Below are positions 34,468-42,602 of a stretch of DNA of 64,000 nt, piece by piece (the stretch's first letter is position 1; each line of letters starts with the position of its first letter). The notes beneath the pieces are model-generated. The model saw only the letters and a program-made list of their open reading frames with translations. It was not told where the DNA came from and searched no databases. The DNA lies in NCBI GenBank assembly GCA_003600225.1, contig QZFT01000056.1, positions 186,001-250,000 of the forward strand, written 5' to 3'. The position numbers were made by a program, and so were the translations under genes. This DNA is from Pseudonocardiaceae bacterium YIM PH 21723 (GTDB lineage Bacteria; Actinomycetota; Actinomycetes; Mycobacteriales; Pseudonocardiaceae).

Positions 34468-35088
34468 ATGCGGGTGCTGGTGGTGGACGACCACCCGGTG
34501 ACCAGGGACGGCGTGCGGAACGGCCTGGCCAGGGCCCGCGCCGACTGGCAGCTCGGCGAGGCGGGCGACCTGACCACGGCGCGGGCGGCGATCGCCGCGG
34601 ACCCGCCGGACGTCATCCTGGTGGACCTGCTGCTGGACGGGCGCAACGACGGCATCGAGCTGATCGCCGAGGTGTCCACCGACCACCCGGCGGTCCGGCT
34701 GCTGATCGTGTCCCAGGCACCGATGGCCGATGTGCTGGACGGCATTCGCGCGGGGGCGCACGGGTACGTCGGCAAGAGCGCGACCGCCGCCCAGCTGGCC
34801 GTGGCGGTGGCCGAGGTCCTCGAAGGTCCGGTGCTACCCGCCGAACTGGCCGCGGCGATCGTCGGCGACCTGCACCGCGGCGGTGGCAGGCCGGGGCTCA
34901 CCCCACGCGAGCAGGAGGTGCTGCACTGCCTGGCGAAGGGTTACGACAACCGGGAGATCGCCGAGGATCTGGGCATCGCGCTGCGCACCGTCAGCAGGCA
35001 CCTGGACGCGATCCGGACCAAGCTCGGTACCCGGCGCCGTTCCGAACTGATCCGGCTCGCCAGAGGATGGCCGCCTGGTCATAAATGA
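34468..35088 (+). CDS. NarL/LuxR-type response regulator
   Basis: A 206-residue regulator: receiver domain with acidic DDH at 7-9 and phospho-acceptor Asp53 (VILVDLLLDG), conserved Ser/Lys (SQAP ... GKSAT), then a GerE HTH (about 140-200, LTPREQEVLHCLAKGYDNRE). Partner of the kinase just upstream. The next downstream feature on this strand is a 45-residue acidic peptide, a candidate target. Confidence 0.92.
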   Translation: MRVLVVDDHPVTRDGVRNGLARARADWQLGEAGDLTTARAAIAADPPDVILVDLLLDGRNDGIELIAEVSTDHPAVRLLIVSQAPMADVLDGIRAGAHGYVGKSATAAQLAVAVAEVLEGPVLPAELAAAIVGDLHRGGGRPGLTPREQEVLHCLAKGYDNREIAEDLGIALRTVSRHLDAIRTKLGTRRRSELIRLARGWPPGHK

Positions 35089-35172
35089 CCACACCGGCTG
35101 GGTCTGACCGGATCTGTTCGCTGCCTCCGCCCTGGGCCAATCTGGTCAGCAGGCGAGTTGGGGGGAGGCAGC

Positions 35173-35310
35173 ATGCCGGAGAAGTTCTACGCCAAGATGT
35201 TCGCCGCACTGTCGACGAACGCCGCGGCCACAGTTCCGGTCACCGCCGGTGAACCGGACACGGACGTGGAAGAGACCGACGACGAGGACTCAGAGCAGGC
35301 GCTCGCGTAG
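35173..35310 (+). CDS. Small acidic peptide, 45 residues
   Basis: An ATG at 35173 preceded by a very strong GGGGGAGG site seven bases away opens a 45-codon frame. The N-terminal half (MPEKFYAKMFAALSTNAAA) can form an amphipathic helix; the C-terminal half is acidic (DTDVEETDDEDSEQ). It follows the response regulator by 84 bases on the same strand and overlaps the end of the convergent PrsW gene by 21 bases. This layout, a leader-like part plus acidic tail, recalls short regulatory or precursor peptides, but there is no Cys or Ser/Thr-rich core, so I do not call it a RiPP. Confidence 0.6.
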   Translation: MPEKFYAKMFAALSTNAAATVPVTAGEPDTDVEETDDEDSEQALA

Positions 35311-36438
35311 CCGGGCGCGGGTGTCGAGCACCGCGCGCCGGGCGTCGGCGACGCTCAGATCGCCGTCCGGGTTGGGGCTCTCGTCGCGGATCACCGCGAG
35401 CAGGAGCTGTTCCTCCTGTAGCTGCCGTTGCAGCCGGGCCCCTTCCTGGCCGGCCAGCCTCTCGATCCGCTTCATGGCCTGGTGCCGGGTGCGCCGGGTA
35501 CGTAGTTCCTCCACTTCGGACGGTGAGATCACCTCCGGCGGCTCCGTGCAGATGGCGTACCGGAACCAGTCGAACTCGTACCGGGCGCTGATCCGGTAGA
35601 CCACGATGAAGAACGCGATCACGAAGGCCTGCTTGGCCAGCAACGCGGCCAGACCGAGATCGGCGAGCACCTGCGAGTTCCACAGGAAGTGCAGGCCCCA
35701 GGCCACCAGCATGCAGCCGGCGACCATCGCGATACGGCGGGCCCGGGGCAGGTCGGTGCGCGAGACGGCCCAGCCGAGGCCGAAGCCGGTGACGCCGGTG
35801 TACACCGCGTGCGAGCCGATGCCGACCATGAACCGGGTGAAGGTGACCAGGAACGCGCCGCTGGTGTCACTGCTGGGATCCAGCTGGGCGTAGTTGAACG
35901 CGTAGGTCATGTTCTCCATCAGCTGGAAGCCGAGCCCGACCACGGCGCCGTAGATCAACCCGTCCATGGCCCGCTGGATGTGGGCCCGCCCGATCACCAC
36001 GATGGCGATCACGCCGAGCGTCTTGAGCCACTCCTCGGAGGTGGGCCCGGCCAGCGCCGCCGTCCACCGGCTGGCGAACGAGGTGCCGCCCAGCTTGGTG
36101 ACCAGCTCGGACAGGTCGCCGTTGGCGATGACGGCCAGCCCGGGAGCGATCATGGCGCCCCAGCCGAACGCGGCGAGGAGCAGGGTGAACGGCTCCTTCT
36201 CGAAGAGGTCCAGCCAGCGGATCACCCGGTACAGCACGTAGCCGAGGATCACCTGCGCGATGAGCCCGACCAGCAGCGCGCCGGGCATGGCGATCGCCTG
36301 GCCGATGATCCGGACGCCGAAGGTGGAGAAGGTGATCACCAGCAGGATGAGGTACACCCAGAACATCGCGCGGCGTGGTTGGTAGAAGGTTCGACCCCGG
36401 CGGGCGGTGATGATCTGCATGGTCGCGGGCTCGTTCAT
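35290..36438 (-). CDS. PrsW family intramembrane protease
   Basis: A 382-residue membrane protein of about nine helices. PrsW motifs are present: GPTSEEWLKTLG (EE-x-x-K), HAVYTGVTGFGLG and HFLWNSQVLAD, which place the zinc-ligand histidines and glutamates in membrane helices. A cytoplasmic coiled-coil-like tail of about 100 residues (RRTRHQAMKRIERLAGQEG ...) follows. PrsW proteases do site-1 cleavage of anti-sigma factors in Bacillus; substrates in actinomycetes are mostly unknown. Its start overlaps the stop of the upstream envelope protein gene. Confidence 0.88.
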   Translation of the reverse strand: MNEPATMQIITARRGRTFYQPRRAMFWVYLILLVITFSTFGVRIIGQAIAMPGALLVGLIAQVILGYVLYRVIRWLDLFEKEPFTLLLAAFGWGAMIAPGLAVIANGDLSELVTKLGGTSFASRWTAALAGPTSEEWLKTLGVIAIVVIGRAHIQRAMDGLIYGAVVGLGFQLMENMTYAFNYAQLDPSSDTSGAFLVTFTRFMVGIGSHAVYTGVTGFGLGWAVSRTDLPRARRIAMVAGCMLVAWGLHFLWNSQVLADLGLAALLAKQAFVIAFFIVVYRISARYEFDWFRYAICTEPPEVISPSEVEELRTRRTRHQAMKRIERLAGQEGARLQRQLQEEQLLLAVIRDESPNPDGDLSVADARRAVLDTRARLRERLL

Positions 36439-36950
36439 CGCGCGTGCTCGATCTGCGCCTGGGCGAGCACCGCGGTGGCCGCGTGGTCCCCCACCGCGAA
36501 GAGGGCGGTGTCGTCCTTGCCGACCAGGTAGGCGTCCCGCCGGTCACAGACCCCGGTGAACCCGTCGAGCCCGCTCCTGGTGTGGTAATCCCCGAGCCGG
36601 GCGGTGTGCTCGCAACTGCCGCCGATGTCCAGCGCCCGCAGCCTGCGGTCGAACGCGGTGCCCTTGTCACCGACCCGGCCGATGGCGGAGAAGGTGATCT
36701 GCGCATCGTCCCGGCGGACCTTCAGATCGGACTCGGAACCGGAGGCGATCACCGACCAGCCAGAAAGGGGCCCGAGGTGCAGGGTCACCCTGCCACCGAA
36801 CTGCGCCTTCAGCTCCCGGGTGGTGTCCGGCTTGATCTCGAATGTCCGATCGGGAACAGTCGCGTTGATGGCCTTGGGCAGGAAACCCATGCCCAGCGCA
36901 CCGGCCAGGACGAAGGCAGCCACGGCCACCCCCTGCAGGTTCATCTTCAC
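36435..36950 (-). CDS. Predicted membrane-anchored extracytoplasmic protein
   Basis: A 171-residue protein with one N-terminal signal/anchor helix (GVAVAAFVLAGALGMGFLP). The rest is soluble and shows two Cys residues (GSCEHT, GVCDRR) that could form a disulfide outside the cell. No family recognised. GTG at 36950 preceded by GAGGGG; an ATG two codons later is the alternative. The stop overlaps the PrsW start by four bases (ATGA), so the two are coupled, and this protein may be a partner or substrate of the protease. Confidence 0.75.
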   Translation of the reverse strand: MKMNLQGVAVAAFVLAGALGMGFLPKAINATVPDRTFEIKPDTTRELKAQFGGRVTLHLGPLSGWSVIASGSESDLKVRRDDAQITFSAIGRVGDKGTAFDRRLRALDIGGSCEHTARLGDYHTRSGLDGFTGVCDRRDAYLVGKDDTALFAVGDHAATAVLAQAQIEHAR

Positions 36951-37042
36951 CGTGCTGCCCCTCTCCCCGTCATGCCAGAGTCGAGTACCCGCTCGGGGGT
37001 GGCAACTCACCGCCACCCGTTCCGGTGAGAAGGGACGGCCAG

Positions 37043-37867
37043 ATGTACGAGTGTCCGCTGGGCTCCGGCGCCGAGGGAACCGTCTACCGGGTAGGCGACG
37101 GAACGGTCGCCAAGGTCTGGTCCGTTCCACGGGACATCGAACCCCTCCGCCGGGTGTACGCGGAGCTGGACCTGCCGTTCGCGACACCGCGGATCCATGA
37201 GGTGACCGAGCACGAGGGCAGCATGGTCACCTACGAACGCGAGTTGCCCGGGGTCCCGCTCGGCCCCGATTCGGCGGTGTACCCGATGCCCGAGCGGCTC
37301 GATCCGTCGTCGGTCGACGCGGCGGTGCACGTGCTGCGGGGGCTGGCCACCGCTCCGGGCACCGAAGCTCTGCGGCGACTCACGGTGGTGGGCGATGACC
37401 GGCCGCTCTGGCAGGACCAGGAGACGTTCGCCGGTGCGCTGGCCGCCTTGGTCGACCGGCGCAGCGCTCTCCTGCGGGAACACGTGCCCCGGCTACCGGA
37501 GATCCTGCGGTGGGTCCACCGAGGACTCGCCACGATGCCGGTGAGGCCTGCGACCTTGATCCATGGTGACCTGGTGCCGCCGAACATCCACGTGGACGAG
37601 GCGGGGATTCCGTGCGCGGTACTGGATTTCGGCTTCTGCACCACTGCTGGCGACCCGGCGTTCGACGCCGCGATCACCGCGGCCGGCTGGGACATGTACG
37701 GCCCGCATGCCGCCGCGCATCGAGCGGAACTGACACGACACTTCGCCACCGAGCTCGGCTACCCGGTTCAGGATCTCGTGCTGTACCAGGCCATCTATGC
37801 GTTGAGCACCTACGACGCCTTCGGCGTAGACGGCCACTTCCACTGGTGCGTGAACCTGCTGAACTAG
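37043..37867 (+). CDS. Aminoglycoside phosphotransferase (APH)-like kinase
   Basis: A 274-residue kinase of the APH/choline kinase fold. The catalytic loop is LIHGDLVPPNIHVDE (His174, Asp176) and the metal-binding Asp195 is in VLDFGFCTTAGDP. The N-terminal LGSGAEGTVYRVGDGTVAKV is the nucleotide loop with its lysine. Such genes are abundant in actinomycetes; targets are antibiotics, sugars or other small alcohols, and resistance should not be assumed. ATG at 37043 follows GAAGGGA. Stop overlaps the convergent HxlR gene by four bases. Confidence 0.88.
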   Translation: MYECPLGSGAEGTVYRVGDGTVAKVWSVPRDIEPLRRVYAELDLPFATPRIHEVTEHEGSMVTYERELPGVPLGPDSAVYPMPERLDPSSVDAAVHVLRGLATAPGTEALRRLTVVGDDRPLWQDQETFAGALAALVDRRSALLREHVPRLPEILRWVHRGLATMPVRPATLIHGDLVPPNIHVDEAGIPCAVLDFGFCTTAGDPAFDAAITAAGWDMYGPHAAAHRAELTRHFATELGYPVQDLVLYQAIYALSTYDAFGVDGHFHWCVNLLN

Positions 37868-38367
37868 ATCGGCTCCAGCAACCGGTGCGGGCCGGCCGCG
37901 AGCACCTGGGCCACCCGGTCCTGCCGCAACGACAGATCAGCCCCGGGCCCCGGCCGAATCTCCCACTCCCCTACCGGCGGCACCACAGCACACGAGGAAC
38001 AGAAGCCCACCGAATCCACGTCGGTCCCGCACGCGACGTGCCGGAACAGTTTCCGCCGCCCCTCGGCAGCGGCGCACTCCCGCTCACCCCACTGCTGCAA
38101 CGCGTACACCGCGGGCCACAACGACAGGCCACGCGCGGTCAGCGTGTACTCCTTGCCGGACTGCTCCAGCACACCGGCCGCCACCAGCGACTTCAACCGG
38201 TCGGACAGCACCGCACGCGGCAGGTCCAGGTGCGCCTGGATATCGCAGAACCGGCGGACCCCCAGGAAGCAGTCCCGCAGCACCAGCAGGGTCCACCGCT
38301 CGCCGACGACCTCAAGGGTGCGCGCCAGCGAACAGTCCTGCTCCGCATAGGTCCTGCCCAGTGCCAT
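37864..38367 (-). CDS. HxlR family transcriptional regulator
   Basis: A 167-residue regulator with the HxlR winged helix at the N-terminus: CSLARTLEVVGERWTLLVLRD and GVRRFCDIQAHLDLPRAVLS, then wing DRLKSLVAAGVLEQ. A C-terminal extension of about 65 residues holds CxxC-like cysteines (FCSSC). HxlR regulators often sense oxidants or electrophiles by cysteines such as the one in EQDCSLA. Start is the ATG at 38367; a GTG three codons upstream is possible. Divergent from an MFS exporter with paired palindromes between them. Confidence 0.92.
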   Translation of the reverse strand: MALGRTYAEQDCSLARTLEVVGERWTLLVLRDCFLGVRRFCDIQAHLDLPRAVLSDRLKSLVAAGVLEQSGKEYTLTARGLSLWPAVYALQQWGERECAAAEGRRKLFRHVACGTDVDSVGFCSSCAVVPPVGEWEIRPGPGADLSLRQDRVAQVLAAGPHRLLEPI

Positions 38368-38386
38368 GCACGCCACACTAGCCGAA

Positions 38387-38430
38387 GTTCATTCATTGAA
38401 CTAAAGTCGGCCAGGTTCAATCACTGAACC
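38387..38430. promoter_or_regulatory. Two GTTCA-N5-TGAAC palindromes, probable HxlR operators
   Basis: GTTCA-TTCAT-TGAAC at 38387-38401 and GGTTCA-ATCAC-TGAACC at 38414-38430. The two sites share arms and spacer length and have centres 28 bases apart. They lie in the gap between the divergent HxlR and MFS starts, so binding would control both genes. Confidence 0.75.
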
Positions 38431-38443
38431 GGAGGATACGACC

Positions 38444-39787
38444 GTGGCTACATCCGCAGCACGAACAACCCTGGCGGTGTCCTGCGTGGCCACGCTGCTG
38501 GTCCTGATCAACTTCACCGCGCCGATGGCGACCGTGCGGATCATCGGCGGCGCACTGCACGCCGGAACGGCCGGCCAGACCTGGATCCTCGGTTCGATCA
38601 GCATCGGCCTGGCCGCCTTCCTTCTCGCGGCGGGAGCACTCGCCGACGACTACGGGCGCAGGCGGGTCTTCGTGCTCGGCGCGCTGGTGCTCGCCCTCGG
38701 CTCGGTGGTCAGCGCCGTCGCCCCTAACGTCACGGTGTTCGTGCTGGGGCGGATCATCCAGGGCATGGGCAGCGCGGCGATCCTGGCCGCGAGCCTCGGA
38801 CTCATCGGCCACGAGTTCCCTTCGGGCCCCGAGCGGGCGCACGCCACCGGCCTGTGGGGTGCGGCCGTCGGCGGCGGCATCTTCCTCGGACCGCTGCTCA
38901 CCTCGTTGATCGGCGGCGACTGGTCGGTGTCCTACTGGCTGATCGCCGTGGTGTCGGTGGCCCTCGCGCTGTGGGCCAACGCCGCACTGGTCGAGTCCCG
39001 CAGCCACACACCCCGCCGGGTCGACCTGCCCGGCGTCATCACCCTCGGCAGCGGCATCGCGTTCCTGGTGGCCGCGCTGACCGAGGGTCGCGGTGGCTGG
39101 TTCCGCACCGAGGTGCTGCTCTTCCTGCTCGCCGCCGTCATCCTGCTCGGCCTGTTCGTCATCGCCGAGCGCCGCAGCGCCGAGCCGATGCTGGACCTGG
39201 GGCTGCTGCGCCGCCCGGCCTTCCTCGCCTCGGTGCTCGGCGCCCTGGTCACCGGCATCGCGGTGATCGGCCTGATGTCCTACCTGCCCGGAGCCACTCA
39301 GCGCACCCTGGGGTTCAGCCCACTGGGCAGCGCGGTGATCCTGGGCGTCTGGTCCGGACTGTCCTTCGTGGTCGCGTTGCAGTCCAAGAAGCTGATCCAC
39401 CGGATCGGCATCCGGCACCAGCTGGCCGGCGGCCTCGTGCTGTGCGCGATCGGCGCGTTGTTCCTGATCGGCATCGGCCCCTCGGCGATCTGGCGACTGG
39501 TGCTCGGCCTCGCGATCGCCGGCGTGGGCAGCGGCTTCGTGAACGCCTCCCTGGCCGGGCTGGCCGTGCAGAGTGTGCCCGCCGGCCAGGTCTCCATGGG
39601 TTCCGGCGCCAACAACACCGCCCGCTACCTGGGTTCCTCGCTGGGCATCGCGGTGATCGTCGGGATCGGTGCGCTGACCCCGGCCGCGATCGTCAGTGCC
39701 GTGGTGGCCGTGCTCGGCGCGGTCGCGGTGTATCTCTGCCGCGACCGCGTGCCGAACACGGCCGTTGCGGTTACCGCGTCGCGGTGA
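38444..39787 (+). CDS. MFS drug-efflux-type transporter (EmrB/QacA-like)
   Basis: A 447-residue transporter with 12-14 predicted helices. Motif A ADDYGRRRVFVLGAL follows helix 2, and GRIIQGMGSAAILAASLGLI (motif B/C-like) follows. Such proteins export hydrophobic or cationic compounds by proton antiport. GTG start at 38444 with GGAGGA upstream. Divergent from the HxlR gene, which very likely represses it. Its 3' end overlaps the convergent GH31 gene by 17 bases. Confidence 0.9.
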   Translation: MATSAARTTLAVSCVATLLVLINFTAPMATVRIIGGALHAGTAGQTWILGSISIGLAAFLLAAGALADDYGRRRVFVLGALVLALGSVVSAVAPNVTVFVLGRIIQGMGSAAILAASLGLIGHEFPSGPERAHATGLWGAAVGGGIFLGPLLTSLIGGDWSVSYWLIAVVSVALALWANAALVESRSHTPRRVDLPGVITLGSGIAFLVAALTEGRGGWFRTEVLLFLLAAVILLGLFVIAERRSAEPMLDLGLLRRPAFLASVLGALVTGIAVIGLMSYLPGATQRTLGFSPLGSAVILGVWSGLSFVVALQSKKLIHRIGIRHQLAGGLVLCAIGALFLIGIGPSAIWRLVLGLAIAGVGSGFVNASLAGLAVQSVPAGQVSMGSGANNTARYLGSSLGIAVIVGIGALTPAAIVSAVVAVLGAVAVYLCRDRVPNTAVAVTASR

Positions 39788-42167
39788 CGACCGCCGACTG
39801 CCCGCTGGCGACGGACGGCGTCTTCACGTAGAGCACTCCCCCGCGGTCGGTCTGGTCGAAGAACCAGCCGGTGGACGCGGCGTCGTAGGCGGCCTTGGAG
39901 CCCAGTTTGGACAGCTGCTGGCCGCCGAGCGTGACCACGCCCGGCGCCGATCCACTGTGGATGGTCAGCTCGTACGGCCGGCCGGCGGGCTTACCCGCGT
40001 AGTCGCCGTTGACCGCACCCAGATTCACCGCGATGTCCTTGTCGGCCAGCACCGAGATCTTCTGGGTGGCCGAGCCGCCGGTGCGATGCGCCCGGGTCAC
40101 GCCGTCGTCCTCGTACCGGTCGAACGTCGTCGCGCCGGACGGGTAGACGTCCACGGTGAGCCGGTCGCCGGGTGCCTGCTCGCTGTGGTTGTTGATGCCC
40201 GCCTTGTACATCGGCACCACCGAGCCCGCCTTCACGAACAGCGGCAGCTTGTCCAGCGGCGCGTTGTACCCGTTGATGGTCACCGGGCCCTCGATCTTGT
40301 CCCCGGACCAGTAGTCGATCCACTGCCCCTTGGGCAGGTAGATGTTGTTCTTGGTGCTGCCGGCGTCGAACATCGGCGCCACCAGGAACTCACTGCCGAC
40401 CATGAACTCGTACTTGGCCGCGTCGCCGTACGCCTTCGCGTCGTCCGGGTACTCCAACGGCAACGACCGCGCGATCGGCACGCCGGTGGCATTGGCCTTG
40501 GCCGCGTACGAGTACAGGTACGGCAGCAGCCGCTCGCGCAGCTTCAGGTACTTGCGGTTGATCGAGGTGTACGGGTCGCCGAAACTCCACGGCTGCTTGG
40601 CGTACGCGGGCTTCTGCCAGCCGCTCATCGTCATGAACGCGGGCGTGAACACCTTCCACTGCATGTCACGGACGTAGCTCTCGCTGCTGCCGCCGAAGAT
40701 GCCGTCCACGTCGCCCGCGGTGTAGGCCATGCCGGAGTTACCCGAACCGTGGATCGCCGGGATCTGCCACTTGATCGCGCCGAGGCTGCCGGAGTGGTCA
40801 CCGGTCCATTGCACGGCACAGCGCTGCGCGCCCGCCCAGGAGGACACCATCCACGAGTAGCCGCGGGCGTCCGAGTTGTTCTCGATGCCCTTGTAGGCCT
40901 CATCGCAGCCGGTCAGGCCCCAGCGGTAACCGGCACCGACCCAGGCCACGTCCAGCTTGCGCACCCGGACACCCGCCTTGCCGACCTCCTCGGGCTGCTT
41001 GTCCAGTTTGGACTCGGTCCACAGACCCATCTGGATGCCACGCTTGCGCAGCTCGTCGCCCGCACTGGTCAGCGCAGTGACGTCCCGGGTACCGATGTAC
41101 TTCTCCACCCCGTTCGGATCGGGGTTCTGGACGTAGTCGGTGGTGTTGCTGTAGCCGCAGCCGTAGTCGTCGTTGACCAGCATCCAGCCACGCGGCATGT
41201 CGTTGTCGACGAACTTCTGCGCGACCGTCACCGCGTCCGCCGTGGTCTGCTTCGCGGTGTTGGCTCCCTGGACCTTCCAGTCGTTGGCGGTGTCCGGGTC
41301 CTTGAGATAGTGGCCGCGGTTGTAGCAGTCGGAGTCGCCGTATTCGAGGCCGTAGATGGGCGGCAGGAACGGGCGGCCGGTCAATTCGGTGTACCGGTCC
41401 AGGCTGGTCTTGTAGTCACCGACGAAGTAGTAGGCGTCGAACCGGTTCTCCTTGTGCGTGGTGCGCACGGGCTCGGTGAACGCGTAGCTGCCCTCGGTGA
41501 AGGTGTTGCGGAAAACGCCGTAGCCCGCGCTGCTCATGTAGTACGGCGACGGATTCGGGGCGTCGCCGTCCTCCCATTCGCCCTCGGGCAGGATCTTCAG
41601 CGTCTGGTCCCGGTGCGAGAAGCGGCCGTTCTGCATGCCGCCGCCCAGGTACTGCTCGGTCGCGCCCCGGCTGAGCGACTGGCTGGCCGAGCTGCCGGTC
41701 CAGGTCAGGCCCTTGGCCTCCGACCAGATCTGTCGTCCGTCCGGAGTGGACAGCGAGAAGCGCAGCGGGTTCCGGTTCGCGGTGAGCACCGCCTTGGCGG
41801 TACGCAGTTCGTAGCGGTCGGCGAGGTCCACCCGGGTCACCGGGACGGCGGGGTAATCGCGCTTGACCACCATGTCGGCGTTGGGCTGACCGGGCGCCGG
41901 GTCGTCGTTCGGGTCGGTGAAGGTACCGGTCGGCGCCAGCCAGATGCGGAACACGTCGTCGCGCTGGAAGACCACCCGGACCTTGGCCGAGCCGGCGGTG
42001 AAGGTGGTGGTGGAGCCGTTCGTCTCGACGTTCGAGACGGCGCCGATGGTGGTGTCCGCAGCCGAGGCGGCGGGCGCGAAGGGGACGATGAGTGCCGCCC
42101 CCAGCACCACCGCGAAACAGCGTTTCACAAGCTTGGGTTGCAGGAATCTGTTCACAGGGGTTCCCAA
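39771..42167 (-). CDS. Secreted family 31 glycoside hydrolase
   Basis: A 798-residue secreted enzyme with a signal peptide (VKRCFAVVLGAALIVPFAPA, cleaved near ASA-AD). Domains in order: N-terminal galactose-mutarotase-like beta domain (about 45-240), GH31 barrel (about 255-600) and beta-sandwich C-terminal domains. The predicted nucleophile is Asp406 (RKLDVAWVG) and acid/base Asp457 (WTGDHSGS). FFV-like AGSVVPMY and YPSGATTFDRYEDDG fit the family. GH31 members split alpha-glucosides, alpha-xylosides or alpha-galactosides, or transfer glucosyl units; the exact one is not clear. No sugar transporter lies nearby. Confidence 0.9.
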   Translation of the reverse strand: MGTPVNRFLQPKLVKRCFAVVLGAALIVPFAPAASAADTTIGAVSNVETNGSTTTFTAGSAKVRVVFQRDDVFRIWLAPTGTFTDPNDDPAPGQPNADMVVKRDYPAVPVTRVDLADRYELRTAKAVLTANRNPLRFSLSTPDGRQIWSEAKGLTWTGSSASQSLSRGATEQYLGGGMQNGRFSHRDQTLKILPEGEWEDGDAPNPSPYYMSSAGYGVFRNTFTEGSYAFTEPVRTTHKENRFDAYYFVGDYKTSLDRYTELTGRPFLPPIYGLEYGDSDCYNRGHYLKDPDTANDWKVQGANTAKQTTADAVTVAQKFVDNDMPRGWMLVNDDYGCGYSNTTDYVQNPDPNGVEKYIGTRDVTALTSAGDELRKRGIQMGLWTESKLDKQPEEVGKAGVRVRKLDVAWVGAGYRWGLTGCDEAYKGIENNSDARGYSWMVSSWAGAQRCAVQWTGDHSGSLGAIKWQIPAIHGSGNSGMAYTAGDVDGIFGGSSESYVRDMQWKVFTPAFMTMSGWQKPAYAKQPWSFGDPYTSINRKYLKLRERLLPYLYSYAAKANATGVPIARSLPLEYPDDAKAYGDAAKYEFMVGSEFLVAPMFDAGSTKNNIYLPKGQWIDYWSGDKIEGPVTINGYNAPLDKLPLFVKAGSVVPMYKAGINNHSEQAPGDRLTVDVYPSGATTFDRYEDDGVTRAHRTGGSATQKISVLADKDIAVNLGAVNGDYAGKPAGRPYELTIHSGSAPGVVTLGGQQLSKLGSKAAYDAASTGWFFDQTDRGGVLYVKTPSVASGQSAVVTATR

Positions 42168-42230
42168 CTGTGCAACTTCGAGCAGGGTCTCCTCAGTATG
42201 CGCGTGAGATGCCAGGCGCTCACCGAGTCG

Positions 42231-42575
42231 TTACCTCCTCGTTATAGCGGATGGCCCCCAGCAGTCCGCACCCAGCTCGGCCACCCGGCGGCGCAGTTCC
42301 CGGTCGGCGGTCACCACCACGACCTCCCGGTCCGGATGCGCCCGCACGACCTCGACGATCGCGTCGTCCCCGGAACCGGCTGCCGCCACCACCCGCACCC
42401 CGTCGACGCCGGTGACTCCGCGCGCCCGGCCCTCCACGACCAGGACCACCTCCTCCGGCCTACCCGCGAGCGCGTCGCGCAGCCGGACCGCGGCGCCGTG
42501 CCGGTCCCGCCACCAGCCGTCGGGAACCGAGCCGACCACGTTGGCCGCGTCCACCACGAGCAGCGTCCTGTTCAT
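42231..42575 (-). CDS. Small PIN/NYN-like domain protein
   Basis: A 114-residue protein with MNRTLLVVDAANVVGSVPDGWW at its start, DAIVEVVRAHPDREVVVVTADREL near the end. Asp residues in VVDAANV, GDDAIVE and VTADREL are arranged as in PIN/NYN nuclease folds, which cut RNA with a metal ion. The frame is open further upstream but that part is antisense to prpE, so I take the ATG at 42575. Close divergent gap (27 bases) to prpE. Target unknown. Confidence 0.75.
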   Translation of the reverse strand: MNRTLLVVDAANVVGSVPDGWWRDRHGAAVRLRDALAGRPEEVVLVVEGRARGVTGVDGVRVVAAAGSGDDAIVEVVRAHPDREVVVVTADRELRRRVAELGADCWGPSAITRR

Positions 42576-42602
42576 TCCCCGAGTGTCTGCCATGATCGGG
42601 CC

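Noticed and set aside
35173-35310. RiPP precursor peptide
   Set aside because: There is no Cys or Ser/Thr-rich core and no modifying enzyme next to it; kept only as a small protein.
39696-42600. Very long open frame on the plus strand running through the GH31 gene into prpE
   Set aside because: The part before 42603 is antisense to the GH31 gene, whose protein has full family motifs. The absence of stops is an effect of high-GC codon bias. Only the prpE part is coding.
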